Source of the DNA: Paracoccus onchidii
Lineage (GTDB): Bacteria > Pseudomonadota > Alphaproteobacteria > Rhodobacterales > Rhodobacteraceae
Assembly (NCBI RefSeq): GCF_028294535.1
Contig: NZ_JAQBIE010000005.1
Location: forward strand, 1-64,000
DNA: 64,000 bases
Reading direction: 5' to 3'
Positions 18,290 through 27,238 of this stretch are shown in pieces. Every line of letters starts with the position of its first letter. Within the stretch, counting starts at the first letter, position 1. The notes below the pieces were generated by a model. The model made no database searches and had not been told where the DNA came from. It saw only the letters and a list, made by a program, of their open reading frames with translations. The translations under genes were made by a program, and so were the position numbers.

Positions 18290-18955
18290 ATGGCCAGTCT
18301 GGCGCGCATGGCAGGCACCTTGTTTCCCGACTCTGTCGGGCTTGGTGTCGTGTCGATCGGCGCGGCGGATGATCCATGGCCCGAAGAACTGCCTGCGATC
18401 GCCAGGGCCGTTCCCCATCGTCGCAATGAATTCGCGGCGGGTCGCGCGGCTGCGCGCATGGCGATGTCGGGGTTGGGGCTGGAACTGCAGGCCATTCCCG
18501 CGGGCGAAGATCGCGCCCCGATCTGGCCTGCCGGCCTGACCGGTAGCATTACGCATGGCGAGGACACGGCCCTTGCCGTAGTGTGCAAAAGCAACGAATT
18601 TCGGGGTCTGGGTATCGATATCGAACCAGATGCACCTTTGCCCGAGGATGTGCTGTCCGATATCTGCGACGGCGACGAATGCGCCTGGATCGCCGGTCAG
18701 GTGGCACCTTTGCGTTGGGCGCGCCTGATTTTCGTGGCCAAGGAAGCCGCGTTCAAATGCCAGTATCCCGCGACCCGCGCCATTTTCGGCTTTGATGTCA
18801 TGACGATACGGATCATGCCGCAAGAGGGACGGTTGACGGCCCGCTTTACACGCGACGTTTCGCCTTATGCGGCGGGCGATCTGCTTGAGGGGCGTTTTAT
18901 CCGGTCGGCAGGCATGATCGTCGCCGGATTTGTCGATCCGGCCGATCCGGTCTAG
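18290..18955 (+). CDS. 4'-phosphopantetheinyl transferase, EntD/Sfp-like
   Basis: 221 residues, starting 3 bases after the NRPS stop with GGGGGT in front. The diagnostic metal and CoA-binding motifs are present: GIDIE near residue 108-112 and FVAKEAAFK near 147-155, together with a HGEDTALAV stretch matching the basic-histidine region. The enzyme moves phosphopantetheine from CoA to the serines of carrier domains, here Ser1792 of the PKS and Ser1436 of the NRPS protein. Its place directly behind the NRPS gene argues that the cassette is self-sufficient for carrier activation. Confidence 0.92.
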   Translation: MASLARMAGTLFPDSVGLGVVSIGAADDPWPEELPAIARAVPHRRNEFAAGRAAARMAMSGLGLELQAIPAGEDRAPIWPAGLTGSITHGEDTALAVVCKSNEFRGLGIDIEPDAPLPEDVLSDICDGDECAWIAGQVAPLRWARLIFVAKEAAFKCQYPATRAIFGFDVMTIRIMPQEGRLTARFTRDVSPYAAGDLLEGRFIRSAGMIVAGFVDPADPV

Positions 18956-18973
18956 CGAAAACAGGAGAGGTTG

Positions 18974-19945
18974 ATGAACCGGCGGTTTAGCCTGATAGGC
19001 GGAATTGCAGCAATTGGTGTCATGATGGCCGGTGCCGGTCTTGTTTGGCGCCGGCGCAAATCGGAAGGCCCGACACCGCTGCCGAAGATGCAGTCCGACG
19101 CCTTTGATGTGGCACATGTTCCGTTGCCGCCCCCGGCTGACGGCCTGAACGTCTATTTTCTGGGCCACAGCCTGATCGGGCGGGATATGCCGGCCATGTT
19201 GGCGCAGTTAGCGCCAGAAGGGCATGGATATGCGTCGCAATTGGGCTGGGGTGCCACCTTGCGGTCTCATTGGATGGGACCGGATGAAGTTGCCGGATTT
19301 GCGCAGGAAAACGCGCATCCCGCCCATCGTCCGGTGCAAGAGGCTATCGAAAGCGGTGAATATGACGCCGTGGTCCTGACCGAAATGGTCGAGCTGCGTC
19401 ACGCGATACGTTGGCATGGCAGCAGCCAATACCTTGCCCGGTGGGCGCGGCGGGTTCATCAGGTTCGGCCCGAAACGCGTTTGTATCTGTATGAAACCTG
19501 GCATCAGCTTGACGATGAAGCCGGCTGGCTTGAACGCATCGACCAGGACAGCGATGCGCTTTGGAAAGAAGAGCTGATCCGCCGGGCCATGGGGGCGGAG
19601 GATGTGGGTGTCATCTATCGTATCGCGGGTGGGCCGGTGCTTGCGGCTGTGGCGCGCGCGGCCGAACGCGGTGAACTGCCCGGCGTCGAGCGGCGTGAAG
19701 ATCTGTTTGCAATCGCGCCAGACGGTTCGCAGGATCAGATTCATCTGTCGGATCTGGGCAATTACGTGATTGCGCTGGTCCATTATGCTGTCTTGTATCA
19801 TCGCGACCCGACAGGTCTGGCGACAAATGTGTTGCGTGCCGATGGCAGCGCGGCCGAAGCGTTCACACCCGAAGCGGCTGCACGGGTGCAGGCCCTTGTA
19901 TGGGACGTTGTGGCCCGTGATCCGCTAAGTGGTCTGCGCCCATGA
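18974..19945 (+). CDS. membrane-anchored SGNH-fold protein
   Basis: 323 residues. I start at the ATG at 18974 (ACAGGAGAGG in front) rather than the TTG just before it. A short basic N-terminus and a hydrophobic segment at about 7-25 followed by RRRK suggest an anchor or signal. From about 58 the protein has SGNH/GDSL traits: FLGHSLIG with Ser66 as the nucleophile, and D254-Q-I-H257 as the DxxH block near the end. Such proteins remove or add acyl groups, often acetyl, on glycans. The next gene carries a second, related copy of this domain, and the two frames overlap as ATGA. No substrate can be named. Confidence 0.7.
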   Translation: MNRRFSLIGGIAAIGVMMAGAGLVWRRRKSEGPTPLPKMQSDAFDVAHVPLPPPADGLNVYFLGHSLIGRDMPAMLAQLAPEGHGYASQLGWGATLRSHWMGPDEVAGFAQENAHPAHRPVQEAIESGEYDAVVLTEMVELRHAIRWHGSSQYLARWARRVHQVRPETRLYLYETWHQLDDEAGWLERIDQDSDALWKEELIRRAMGAEDVGVIYRIAGGPVLAAVARAAERGELPGVERREDLFAIAPDGSQDQIHLSDLGNYVIALVHYAVLYHRDPTGLATNVLRADGSAAEAFTPEAAARVQALVWDVVARDPLSGLRP

Positions 19946-22464
19946 TCGGATACGCACTGCTGACCGACATTCTGTTTATCGGGCTGGGCCTTTTCGCGCC
20001 CGAACTGCCCCAGATGGTCGAAGCAGCAGGGCGTATGTCGGGGGCCACAACGACCCGTGTCGAGGCGCGTCTGGCGCCGCATGGCCCGTTGAAGTTTCAC
20101 TGGCTGAATGCAGCGGCCGGGCCGGGGCCTGACCCGCGTGCATTGTTGACATCCGGGCGGTTCGACCACGTTCTGATGACAGAAACATTGCCGCTGATCG
20201 ACAATCTCGACCGGCATGACAGCATTGAATACGCAATCAGATTTCGCAACCTTGCCCTGCGCAACAACCCGAACGCCCAAACCTATCTGTATGAAAGCTG
20301 GCCCGAACTGCAATCGGACAGACATGGTGATTGGCGCCGGGGTGTGGCCGCCGGCGGCGTGTTCTGGCGGGCAGTGGTCAAGGCGGTCAATGAACAACCC
20401 TTTGCGGGTTCGGCTGCCCCGCCGATGCGCCTGATCCCGATGGCGCAGGGCTTGCTGGAACTGGATGACGCCATCAGGGCGGGTCGTGTTCCGGGGCTGG
20501 ATGCACTGGAACAGGTTTTTCTGGATGGTCATCATCTGAATGGTCGCGGGTCCTATTTTGCGGCCATGCTGCTTCATGCCGCGCTGAGCGATGAGGATCC
20601 GACCGGCTTGCCGGTCTGGCTGGGACGAAATCGACCTGCAACGCTGGACGAAGCCATTACCACGCCAATGGCCGAGGCCATGCAACAGATCGCTCGACGC
20701 GTCATCCGCGACCAGAATGAACCTATTGCGGGATTGGCGGCGGCGATGCGCCGGGCCGATGCGGTGGTTCGCGAAACCCGGTCAGAGCGTCGAACGCAAA
20801 ACCTCTGGCAGGATCCGGACGCTTCCTATCTGACCGGCGTTGAACGATCGGGCGTGGCGTTCAACCTGTCGGAAATCAACGATTGGTCTGCCGAGCAACC
20901 CTTTCTGGATATCTTCAAGACCGCGCGCCCCTGGGTCGGGCATCTGCCCGGGCAATGGGGCGGGTTCGATGCACCCGAGCTGCGCGCCGCAGGCTATCTG
21001 GATGAAGACGGTTGGCCCTTGCGTATGCCGTCCGAGGTTACACATATCTCGACCATGATCCTGTCCGGTCTTGATGCGGGCATGATTTCGATGGCTGGCC
21101 GGTATGAACTGCGCTATCGCGGCGATGGACGTATCGAACTTGACGGGCAGGCAAGGAACGTGACCTATCGGCCCGGACATATCACGTTTGACTATGCGCC
21201 GGGGCAGGGCACGGTCCTGATACATTTGCGTGCCATCAATCCAAATGATCCAATTCACGATATCAGCGTGGTCCGGCAGGATCGCATCGCGCTGGCCGAT
21301 GCGGGGCGTCTGTTCAATCCCGACTTTCTGGCACGATTGCGTGGCGCGGAAATGCTGCGCTTCATGAACTGGATGCGGACAAACAATTCCAAGATGTCGC
21401 TGGCTGAAGATCTGCCCGAACAAGAGGATTATGTCTGGAGCACGCCACGTGGCGTCCCCCCCGAGGTCATGGTCGCCCTGGCAAATGAACTTGACCTGGA
21501 TCCGTGGTTCACATTGCCGCATCTGGCCGATGACGAGCTGGTGCATGAATATGCCCGCAGGGTGCGCGACAATCTGGAACCCGGACGGCGGGCATGGATC
21601 GAATTTTCCAACGAGATCTGGAACGGGTCCTTCGAACAGAACCGATGGGCCGAGCGCAAGGCAGCCGATGAATGGGGCGTCGAAGGTGCCGCCATGCAAT
21701 ATGGTGCATGGCGCGCGGCGCAGGTTGCCGACATCTGGAACGCGGAATTCGCGCCATCCTCGGCTGGGCGTCTTGTCCGCGTGGTTGGCACCTTTACCGG
21801 TTGGACAGGGGCCGAGGATGACATGTTGATGGCGCCGGCCTGGAAACAGTTCGACCCAGACAGCTGGCAGCCATTGGCCCGACGTTTCGATGCCTATGCG
21901 ATTACCGGTTACTTTTACGCCAATCTGGAAGATCCCAACCGTTATGCCTTGTTGGAGTCAACGCTAGAGGCAAGTCGGGCCGAGGCCAGGCGCAGGGGCG
22001 CCGCACAGAGCCTGACCGGAGACGAGTTAGAGGCATTTGTCGAAGATCACCGTTTTGACCTGGCCATTCGTCGTGTCGTGACCGAACTGCGCGCGGGATC
22101 GCTGAGTGGGGAACCGCAAGGCAGCGTTGAATGGGTGATTGATGAATTGTTTCGCCATCATGGCAGGGCGGCGCGCAAATACGGGTTGGATCTGGTCATG
22201 TATGAAGGGGGCAGCCATGTCGTGGCTTCGGGTGCTTTGGCCGATGATGAGGAACTGACCAGCTTTCTGGTCGCATTGAATTATGCCCCGGGCATGGGCG
22301 ATCTGTATCGCCGCCTCATGCGCGGTTGGGAAAGGTTTAGCGATCAGCCTTTCAATTTCTATACTGCGTTTGGTGGCCCAAGCCGGTATGGCAGTTGGGG
22401 TGTGTTGCGGTATCTGGACGATGACAATCCGCGTTGGCGCGCAATCTCACAGGAGCGGGAATGA
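19942..22464 (+). CDS. degenerate SGNH domain fused to a clan GH-A-like glycosidase domain
   Basis: 840 residues. Residues 1-235 align by eye with the preceding protein (YLYESWPEL against YLYETWHQL, DEDPTGL against HRDPTGL), so the two arose by duplication. Here the nucleophile block is FIGLGL, with Gly16 in the serine place, while D195xxH198 remains. From about 290 there is a separate domain with WIEFSNEIWNG (N557-E558) and MYEGG (E755), the pattern of acid/base and nucleophile glutamates in (beta/alpha)8 retaining glycosidases. It probably cuts or trims the glycan made by this locus. No clear signal peptide is seen, so export is unexplained. I do not recognise the exact family. Confidence 0.68.
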   Translation: MIGYALLTDILFIGLGLFAPELPQMVEAAGRMSGATTTRVEARLAPHGPLKFHWLNAAAGPGPDPRALLTSGRFDHVLMTETLPLIDNLDRHDSIEYAIRFRNLALRNNPNAQTYLYESWPELQSDRHGDWRRGVAAGGVFWRAVVKAVNEQPFAGSAAPPMRLIPMAQGLLELDDAIRAGRVPGLDALEQVFLDGHHLNGRGSYFAAMLLHAALSDEDPTGLPVWLGRNRPATLDEAITTPMAEAMQQIARRVIRDQNEPIAGLAAAMRRADAVVRETRSERRTQNLWQDPDASYLTGVERSGVAFNLSEINDWSAEQPFLDIFKTARPWVGHLPGQWGGFDAPELRAAGYLDEDGWPLRMPSEVTHISTMILSGLDAGMISMAGRYELRYRGDGRIELDGQARNVTYRPGHITFDYAPGQGTVLIHLRAINPNDPIHDISVVRQDRIALADAGRLFNPDFLARLRGAEMLRFMNWMRTNNSKMSLAEDLPEQEDYVWSTPRGVPPEVMVALANELDLDPWFTLPHLADDELVHEYARRVRDNLEPGRRAWIEFSNEIWNGSFEQNRWAERKAADEWGVEGAAMQYGAWRAAQVADIWNAEFAPSSAGRLVRVVGTFTGWTGAEDDMLMAPAWKQFDPDSWQPLARRFDAYAITGYFYANLEDPNRYALLESTLEASRAEARRRGAAQSLTGDELEAFVEDHRFDLAIRRVVTELRAGSLSGEPQGSVEWVIDELFRHHGRAARKYGLDLVMYEGGSHVVASGALADDEELTSFLVALNYAPGMGDLYRRLMRGWERFSDQPFNFYTAFGGPSRYGSWGVLRYLDDDNPRWRAISQERE

Positions 22465-23306
22465 CCGATGATCTGGCGCTAAGCGTCATTCTGCCGGCCA
22501 GCAACGAAGAGGCATGGCTGGGCGATTGCCTGGCAGCCTTGTTCGCAAGTGACCCGGTTCCGGGCGGCGCAGAGGCAATTGTCGTTGCGAATGGCTGCCA
22601 CGACAGGACCGCCGATGTCGCACGGCAAGCCGAGGGACTGGCGCGTGACGCGGGTTGGTCGCTGACCGTCTGTGAACGCGCCGAGGGCGGCAAGATCGGG
22701 GCGCTGAATGCTGGCGATGCCATGGCCCGGGGTGCGGTGCGTGCCTATCTGGATGCGGATGTGGTGGTCAGCCCCGCGCTGATGGCTCATCTGTGCGGGG
22801 TTCTGCGCCGTGCCGATGGCCCCGCCTATGGCAGTGGCACCGCCGTCATTCCGCGCCCCCGCACATGGGTGACCCGCGCTTATGCACGGTTCTGGCAAAC
22901 CCTGCCATTCGCGTGTAGCGAAGCGCCGGGATACGGATTGTTCGCGGTCAATCCGGCCGGGCGCGCACGCTGGGGGGAATTTCCCGACATCATCTCGGAT
23001 GACACATTCGTGCGGTTGCAATTTTCCCCGTCAGAACGGCTGGGCGTGTCCCCGACCTATCGCTGGCCGATGATCGAGGGGTGGTCCGATCTTGTTCGCG
23101 TTCGCCGCAGGCAGGATGCCGGGGTGGCCGAAATCAACCGGCGCTGGCCTCAGATCATGGCAAATGAAGGCAAGCGGCCGATGGGGGCGACTGGCCTGTT
23201 GCGCCGGGCGGTGGCCGACCCGCTTGGGTTTCTGGTCTATGCCTCTGTTTCCGCAGCGGTGCGCATTGATCGCCAGAAATCGGGCGAATGGACACGAGGC
23301 AGATGA
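22461..23306 (+). CDS. family 2 glycosyltransferase
   Basis: 281 residues from the ATG at 22461, overlapping the previous stop as ATGA. The GT-A pattern is clear: SVILPASNEE, AIVVANGCHDRT, EGGKIGALNAG and the DADV metal site near residue 105. Later, FPDIISDDTFVRL matches the acceptor-side acidic motif of processive and non-processive GT2 enzymes. There are few hydrophobic residues, so it is a cytoplasmic or peripheral enzyme that adds one sugar to the lipid-linked unit. A 76-base gap follows before the next transferase. Confidence 0.88.
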   Translation: MTDDLALSVILPASNEEAWLGDCLAALFASDPVPGGAEAIVVANGCHDRTADVARQAEGLARDAGWSLTVCERAEGGKIGALNAGDAMARGAVRAYLDADVVVSPALMAHLCGVLRRADGPAYGSGTAVIPRPRTWVTRAYARFWQTLPFACSEAPGYGLFAVNPAGRARWGEFPDIISDDTFVRLQFSPSERLGVSPTYRWPMIEGWSDLVRVRRRQDAGVAEINRRWPQIMANEGKRPMGATGLLRRAVADPLGFLVYASVSAAVRIDRQKSGEWTRGR

Positions 23307-23382
23307 AGGTGATCGGGTGGTGCCCGGCTGATTGTTGCGGGATAGCGGTATTTGGTCAGGAAGCCGGCTCGGTGCAGATGAT

Positions 23383-24606
23383 ATGAGGAAGATGTTGCGT
23401 ATTGGTTATTTGTTGAACACCTATCCCCAACCCAGCGTGACCTTTGTGCGTCGCGAGATCAGGGCCTTGGAACAGCAGGGAATTTCTGTTCACCGTTTTG
23501 CAATGCGAAGCGATCGCGATGCCCTGGTCGATCCGACGGATCTCAAGGAATATGACAGGACCGAGCTGATCCTGAAACATGGCGGCTTGGCCCTGGGCCT
23601 GAATGCGCTGGCATATGGGCTGCGTCATCCGCGCCGTTTTGCGAAGGCTGCCGGAATGGCTTGGCGGATGGGAGCGCGTGCGGGCCGCGCACGCCTGCGC
23701 CACCTGATATATCTGGTCGAGGCGGCCTGTCTGGCGCGGCGCGTGGCAGAGTTGGAAATTGATCATGTGCATGCGCATTTCGGCACCAATCCGGCGGCGG
23801 TCGCGCTGTTGATGCATCAGCTGAGCGGTGCGGGCTACAGCTTTACCGTTCATGGCCCCGAAGAATTTGACAGCCCGGTCGCGCTGGCCCTGAAGGAAAA
23901 GGTTGCACATGCGCGCTTTGCGGTGGCGATTTCGTCACATGGGCGCAGTCAGCTGTATCGATGGGCCGAGTATCGGGATTGGCCAAAGATAGATATCGTC
24001 CATTGCGGCATTGATCCGGATCTGTTCACCGGGAAGGTGGCGTTACCGGTCAAGGACGAACTGCGGCTGGTCAATATCGGGCGCTTTGCCGAACAAAAGG
24101 GGCAGCTGCTCTTGCCCGAAGCGGTTGCGATCGCCCGGGCCGCGGGGGCAAAAGTCCATGTCACCCTGGTGGGCGATGGCGAAATGCGGCCCCAGATCGA
24201 GGCTGCCATTGACCGGTTTGACGTTTCTGATGCGTTCACCCTGACCGGATGGCTTGATGAAAAAGGTGTGCGCGATGCCTTGGCCGATGCGCATGCACTG
24301 GTGTTGCCAAGCTTTGCCGAAGGGTTGCCCATGGTGGTCATGGAGGCCATGGCCGCAGGTCGGGCAGTGATCGCGACCTATATTGCAGGTAATCCCGAGC
24401 TGGTGCTGGATGGCGTCAATGGTTGGCTGGTGCCTGCAGGGGACCCCCATGCACTTGCCCATGCAATGATTACCGCGCACCAGACCGAAGCGGCGGTCCT
24501 TGCCGCGATGGGTGATGCTGGTCGCGGCCGTGTGTTGGCGCGCCATGACATCAATCAAGAGGCCGGCAAGCTGGCCCGTCTATTTCAGAAAGCAATCGCC
24601 CAATGA
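23383..24606 (+). CDS. family 4 glycosyltransferase
   Basis: 407 residues with a two-Rossmann GT-B layout. The N-terminal half has GYLLNTYPQPSVTFVRREI and HVHAHFGTNPA. The C-terminal half has LVNIGRFAEQKGQ and the retaining GT4 signature EGLPMVVMEAMAAG, with the paired glutamates eight residues apart. The frame is open from a TTG at 23332, but I favour the ATG at 23383; neither has a strong ribosome site, and an ATG at 23392 is also possible. It precedes and overlaps the flippase gene, consistent with completing the repeat unit before export. Confidence 0.9.
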   Translation: MRKMLRIGYLLNTYPQPSVTFVRREIRALEQQGISVHRFAMRSDRDALVDPTDLKEYDRTELILKHGGLALGLNALAYGLRHPRRFAKAAGMAWRMGARAGRARLRHLIYLVEAACLARRVAELEIDHVHAHFGTNPAAVALLMHQLSGAGYSFTVHGPEEFDSPVALALKEKVAHARFAVAISSHGRSQLYRWAEYRDWPKIDIVHCGIDPDLFTGKVALPVKDELRLVNIGRFAEQKGQLLLPEAVAIARAAGAKVHVTLVGDGEMRPQIEAAIDRFDVSDAFTLTGWLDEKGVRDALADAHALVLPSFAEGLPMVVMEAMAAGRAVIATYIAGNPELVLDGVNGWLVPAGDPHALAHAMITAHQTEAAVLAAMGDAGRGRVLARHDINQEAGKLARLFQKAIAQ

Positions 24607-25943
24607 AACCGCTGAAAAGCTATCTTTCCGGTCAGAGCATTACCCAGCGCGTTCTGCGTGGCTCGGCGATTTCGGGCGTGGGCTATTTTCTGGGGCAGGG
24701 GATCCGACTGGCCAGCAACCTGATCCTGACACGCCTCTTGTTTCCGGATGCTTTCGGCCTGATGGCCTTGGTGACCATGTTCGTGCTGGGTGTCGTCATG
24801 ATGACGGATGTCGGGCTGACGCCATCGATCATGCAAAGCAAGCGCGGTGACGATCCAAAGTTTCTGAATACCGCCTGGTCGGTCAAGATGCTTCTGCATA
24901 GCTTTTATTTTGTTATCATCTGCCTGCTGGCCTGGCCCGCGGCGCAGTTCTATGATGCGCCGCAACTGGTCCAGTTGATGCCTGCCGTCGGGCTGAGCTT
25001 GTTGATTGGCGGGTTGGTATCGCCCAATATCGAACATGCGACGCGACATATCCGGTTGGGCAGGGTGACGATGATCGATCTGACCAGCCAGGCGGCTTCG
25101 GTGGCCGCGATGGTCATATTCGCTTTGCTGACGCGTTCGATCTGGGCCCTTGTCTTTGGTCAGTTTGTCGCCGCCGGGGTCAAGGCGTTGCTGACACGCT
25201 ATTACCTCAAGGGGCCGACAACGCATTTTGCATGGGACCGGTCCGCGGTACACGAGCTGATCCATTTCGGGAAATGGATCACGCTCAGTTCGGCCTGCGG
25301 CTTTATCCTGTCTCAGGGGGATAAGGCCGTTCTCGGGAAATATCTCAGCCTGGAACAGTTGGGGGTCTATAATATCGGCTTCTTCCTGGCATCCTTTCCG
25401 ATGGCCCTTGCGGAAAACATCACCGGGCGCACCATCATTCCGGTGTATCGCGACAGCCCACCATATGAATCGCCCCAGAACTTCCGCACCGTGCGCAGAA
25501 TGCGCATGGGGCTTTCTGCGGTGGTCATGGCGATGATTGCGGTCATGGTGCTGTGTGGCCCGTTCATTATCAACCTGCTCTATGATTCCCGCTATGCCGG
25601 GGCGGGGCCGATTGTGGCATTGATTGCTTGCGCGCAAATCCCCGTGGTGCTGGGCATGACCTATCCGCAGGCGGCATTGGCGGCGGGGGATTCCCGCAGC
25701 CCGTCGCTGCTGACCATGCTGCGCGCCGGAGTGCAGATTGCCGCGTTTCTTACAGGTGCCGAAATGGGCGGGCTGACAGGGGCGATTGTCGGGCAGATGT
25801 TGGCGGGATGGGTGTTGCACCTGTTCATCATCCGCCTCGCGGTTCGGCATCGGGTCTGGGATCCGCTGCATGACGCGATCTTCGCCGGGATCGGCCTGCT
25901 ATTGACCTTTGGCGGTCTGTCCCACCTGTTTATGGGGGGCTAG
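24603..25943 (+). CDS. Wzx-like polysaccharide flippase (MATE/MOP superfamily)
   Basis: 446 residues with about twelve hydrophobic segments. The N-terminus has the form of RfbX/TuaB-type oligosaccharide translocases (SAISGVGYFLGQGIRLASNLILTR split across helix 1), and the middle has SLEQLGVYNIGFFLA. It should move the undecaprenyl-linked unit across the inner membrane for Wzy to polymerise. It is the last gene of the run that starts with the PKS and overlaps the GT4 stop by 4 bases. Its stop lies 16 bases from that of the convergent Hint gene, with no terminator hairpin between them. Confidence 0.9.
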   Translation: MKPLKSYLSGQSITQRVLRGSAISGVGYFLGQGIRLASNLILTRLLFPDAFGLMALVTMFVLGVVMMTDVGLTPSIMQSKRGDDPKFLNTAWSVKMLLHSFYFVIICLLAWPAAQFYDAPQLVQLMPAVGLSLLIGGLVSPNIEHATRHIRLGRVTMIDLTSQAASVAAMVIFALLTRSIWALVFGQFVAAGVKALLTRYYLKGPTTHFAWDRSAVHELIHFGKWITLSSACGFILSQGDKAVLGKYLSLEQLGVYNIGFFLASFPMALAENITGRTIIPVYRDSPPYESPQNFRTVRRMRMGLSAVVMAMIAVMVLCGPFIINLLYDSRYAGAGPIVALIACAQIPVVLGMTYPQAALAAGDSRSPSLLTMLRAGVQIAAFLTGAEMGGLTGAIVGQMLAGWVLHLFIIRLAVRHRVWDPLHDAIFAGIGLLLTFGGLSHLFMGG

Positions 25944-25959
25944 CGGGGCTGCCCCCGAT

Positions 25960-27102
25960 CTAGGTTGCGGCAATCAGCCGCTTGCCGTTCTTTTTGTGGC
26001 GTTCGGCAAGCTTGCGCCCCGTCCGGCCCGATGCCAGCGGCCGCGCCGGTGTCGGGGAAAAGCTTTTGTCGCGCAACTCGGGGAATAGCGAAAGGATCTC
26101 TCGTCTGGCGGCGGCTGACACCGATTTCAGCGCGGTCGCGCCTGTATACAGGCTTTCGGTCCACGCGCCTTCGGACAGCACGATCTCGTGAGACTGAAAC
26201 AGGATATGCCAATAGGTGACGCTTTGCGCATTCCGCATCAGCTCGATCCCGGGCAGGCCAACCAGATGCTTGGCGGCAACCAGCACCTCCGGGGCGCCGA
26301 ACATGCGCGCCGCGATCCGAGAGCGAACCAGCACGCGATGTTGGGGCGACACAATCAGATCGGCCTGCGGGGTGCCGTCGCCCAAGGCATCCTTGGCAAT
26401 GCGAATGGGCCGCAATTGGGGGCGCATGTCGAGTTGCCGCGCGTCAAGTCGGGTGTTCCCGATCCAGCGGATCGCCTGAAACCCCTTGTCCCGGGTCAGC
26501 ACCAGATCGCCGACGGCAAGCTTTTCGATGGGGCGGGTGCCTTGGGTGGTAACGATTCCAGTGCCTGATACGAAACATGTCACTGAAGATGGCGGATAGT
26601 CCAGGCTGTCATCGGCTGTGCCGATCGGATTGATGCTGACAAAGCGATATTGATTTTCCAGCGAGAATTCCGGATAGCTTACGTCGCCGGTATCGGGATC
26701 GACATTCTCGACCGGGAACAAGAGGACGGAATACTTTTCGCCAAGTTCTGAATCCGATGTCGATGCGGTGAAATCGCGCGGAAAAACCGCCTGGAACCGA
26801 TTGCCGTCGGCGTCGACAATGTAAGAGCCGATGAAATTGGACAGTTGCGTTCCGGCCGGAATCGTTTCCTCGGCCGCGCCGTAACCGAAGGTCGTGTCGT
26901 GCACCAGTGTTTGTTGGGTTTCTTCCGGGGTGTAATAGCTGGATTCGAACTCGGGGTCATCATCGGCAATCGTGATCGTGGTCAGCTGGCCATCGGGGAA
27001 CGTGATTGGCGACGAGGTGCCGGACCATGGCGCGTAACGGGCGGTGCCGGTGCCGGTCGGGATAATCTGACTTAGCGTCAGCATGGTTACCTGATAATCC
27101 AT
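25960..27102 (-). CDS. Hint (hedgehog/intein-type) domain protein
   Basis: About 380 residues. The C-terminal half, from roughly 180, is a Hint_2-like domain: CFVSGTGIVTTQGTRPIEKL with the N-terminal cysteine, VGDLVLTRD, SPQHRVLVRS, and late ILFQSHEIVLSEG. The N-terminal half is acidic with no lysine-rich parts and looks like a secreted or surface module (FTASTSDSELGEKY). Alphaproteobacteria have many such proteins, often large and exported; their autoprocessing is inferred by homology, not shown. I start at 27102, where AAGGGGG precedes the ATG; the frame itself is open to 27189. It converges on the flippase gene, and no partner is evident. Confidence 0.82.
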   Translation of the reverse strand: MDYQVTMLTLSQIIPTGTGTARYAPWSGTSSPITFPDGQLTTITIADDDPEFESSYYTPEETQQTLVHDTTFGYGAAEETIPAGTQLSNFIGSYIVDADGNRFQAVFPRDFTASTSDSELGEKYSVLLFPVENVDPDTGDVSYPEFSLENQYRFVSINPIGTADDSLDYPPSSVTCFVSGTGIVTTQGTRPIEKLAVGDLVLTRDKGFQAIRWIGNTRLDARQLDMRPQLRPIRIAKDALGDGTPQADLIVSPQHRVLVRSRIAARMFGAPEVLVAAKHLVGLPGIELMRNAQSVTYWHILFQSHEIVLSEGAWTESLYTGATALKSVSAAARREILSLFPELRDKSFSPTPARPLASGRTGRKLAERHKKNGKRLIAAT

Positions 27103-27238
27103 CGCCCCCTTGCCATCCGAGCTTGCGTGCCAGCCGCAGTGCAGGCCGGGGCGTGGACCCCGATTACCCGCCCGACCGCCTTCATTCATTAACCATCGAA
27201 AGTTAATGAAGCGTTAAGTGTTGTTAATCCGTGAAAAT

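Noticed and set aside
27190..27238. AT-rich gap between the Hint gene and the GlxA-type gene considered as promoter or attachment site
   Set aside because: GTTAATGAAGCGTTAAG-type repeats are short and no clear -35/-10 pair or tRNA end is present.
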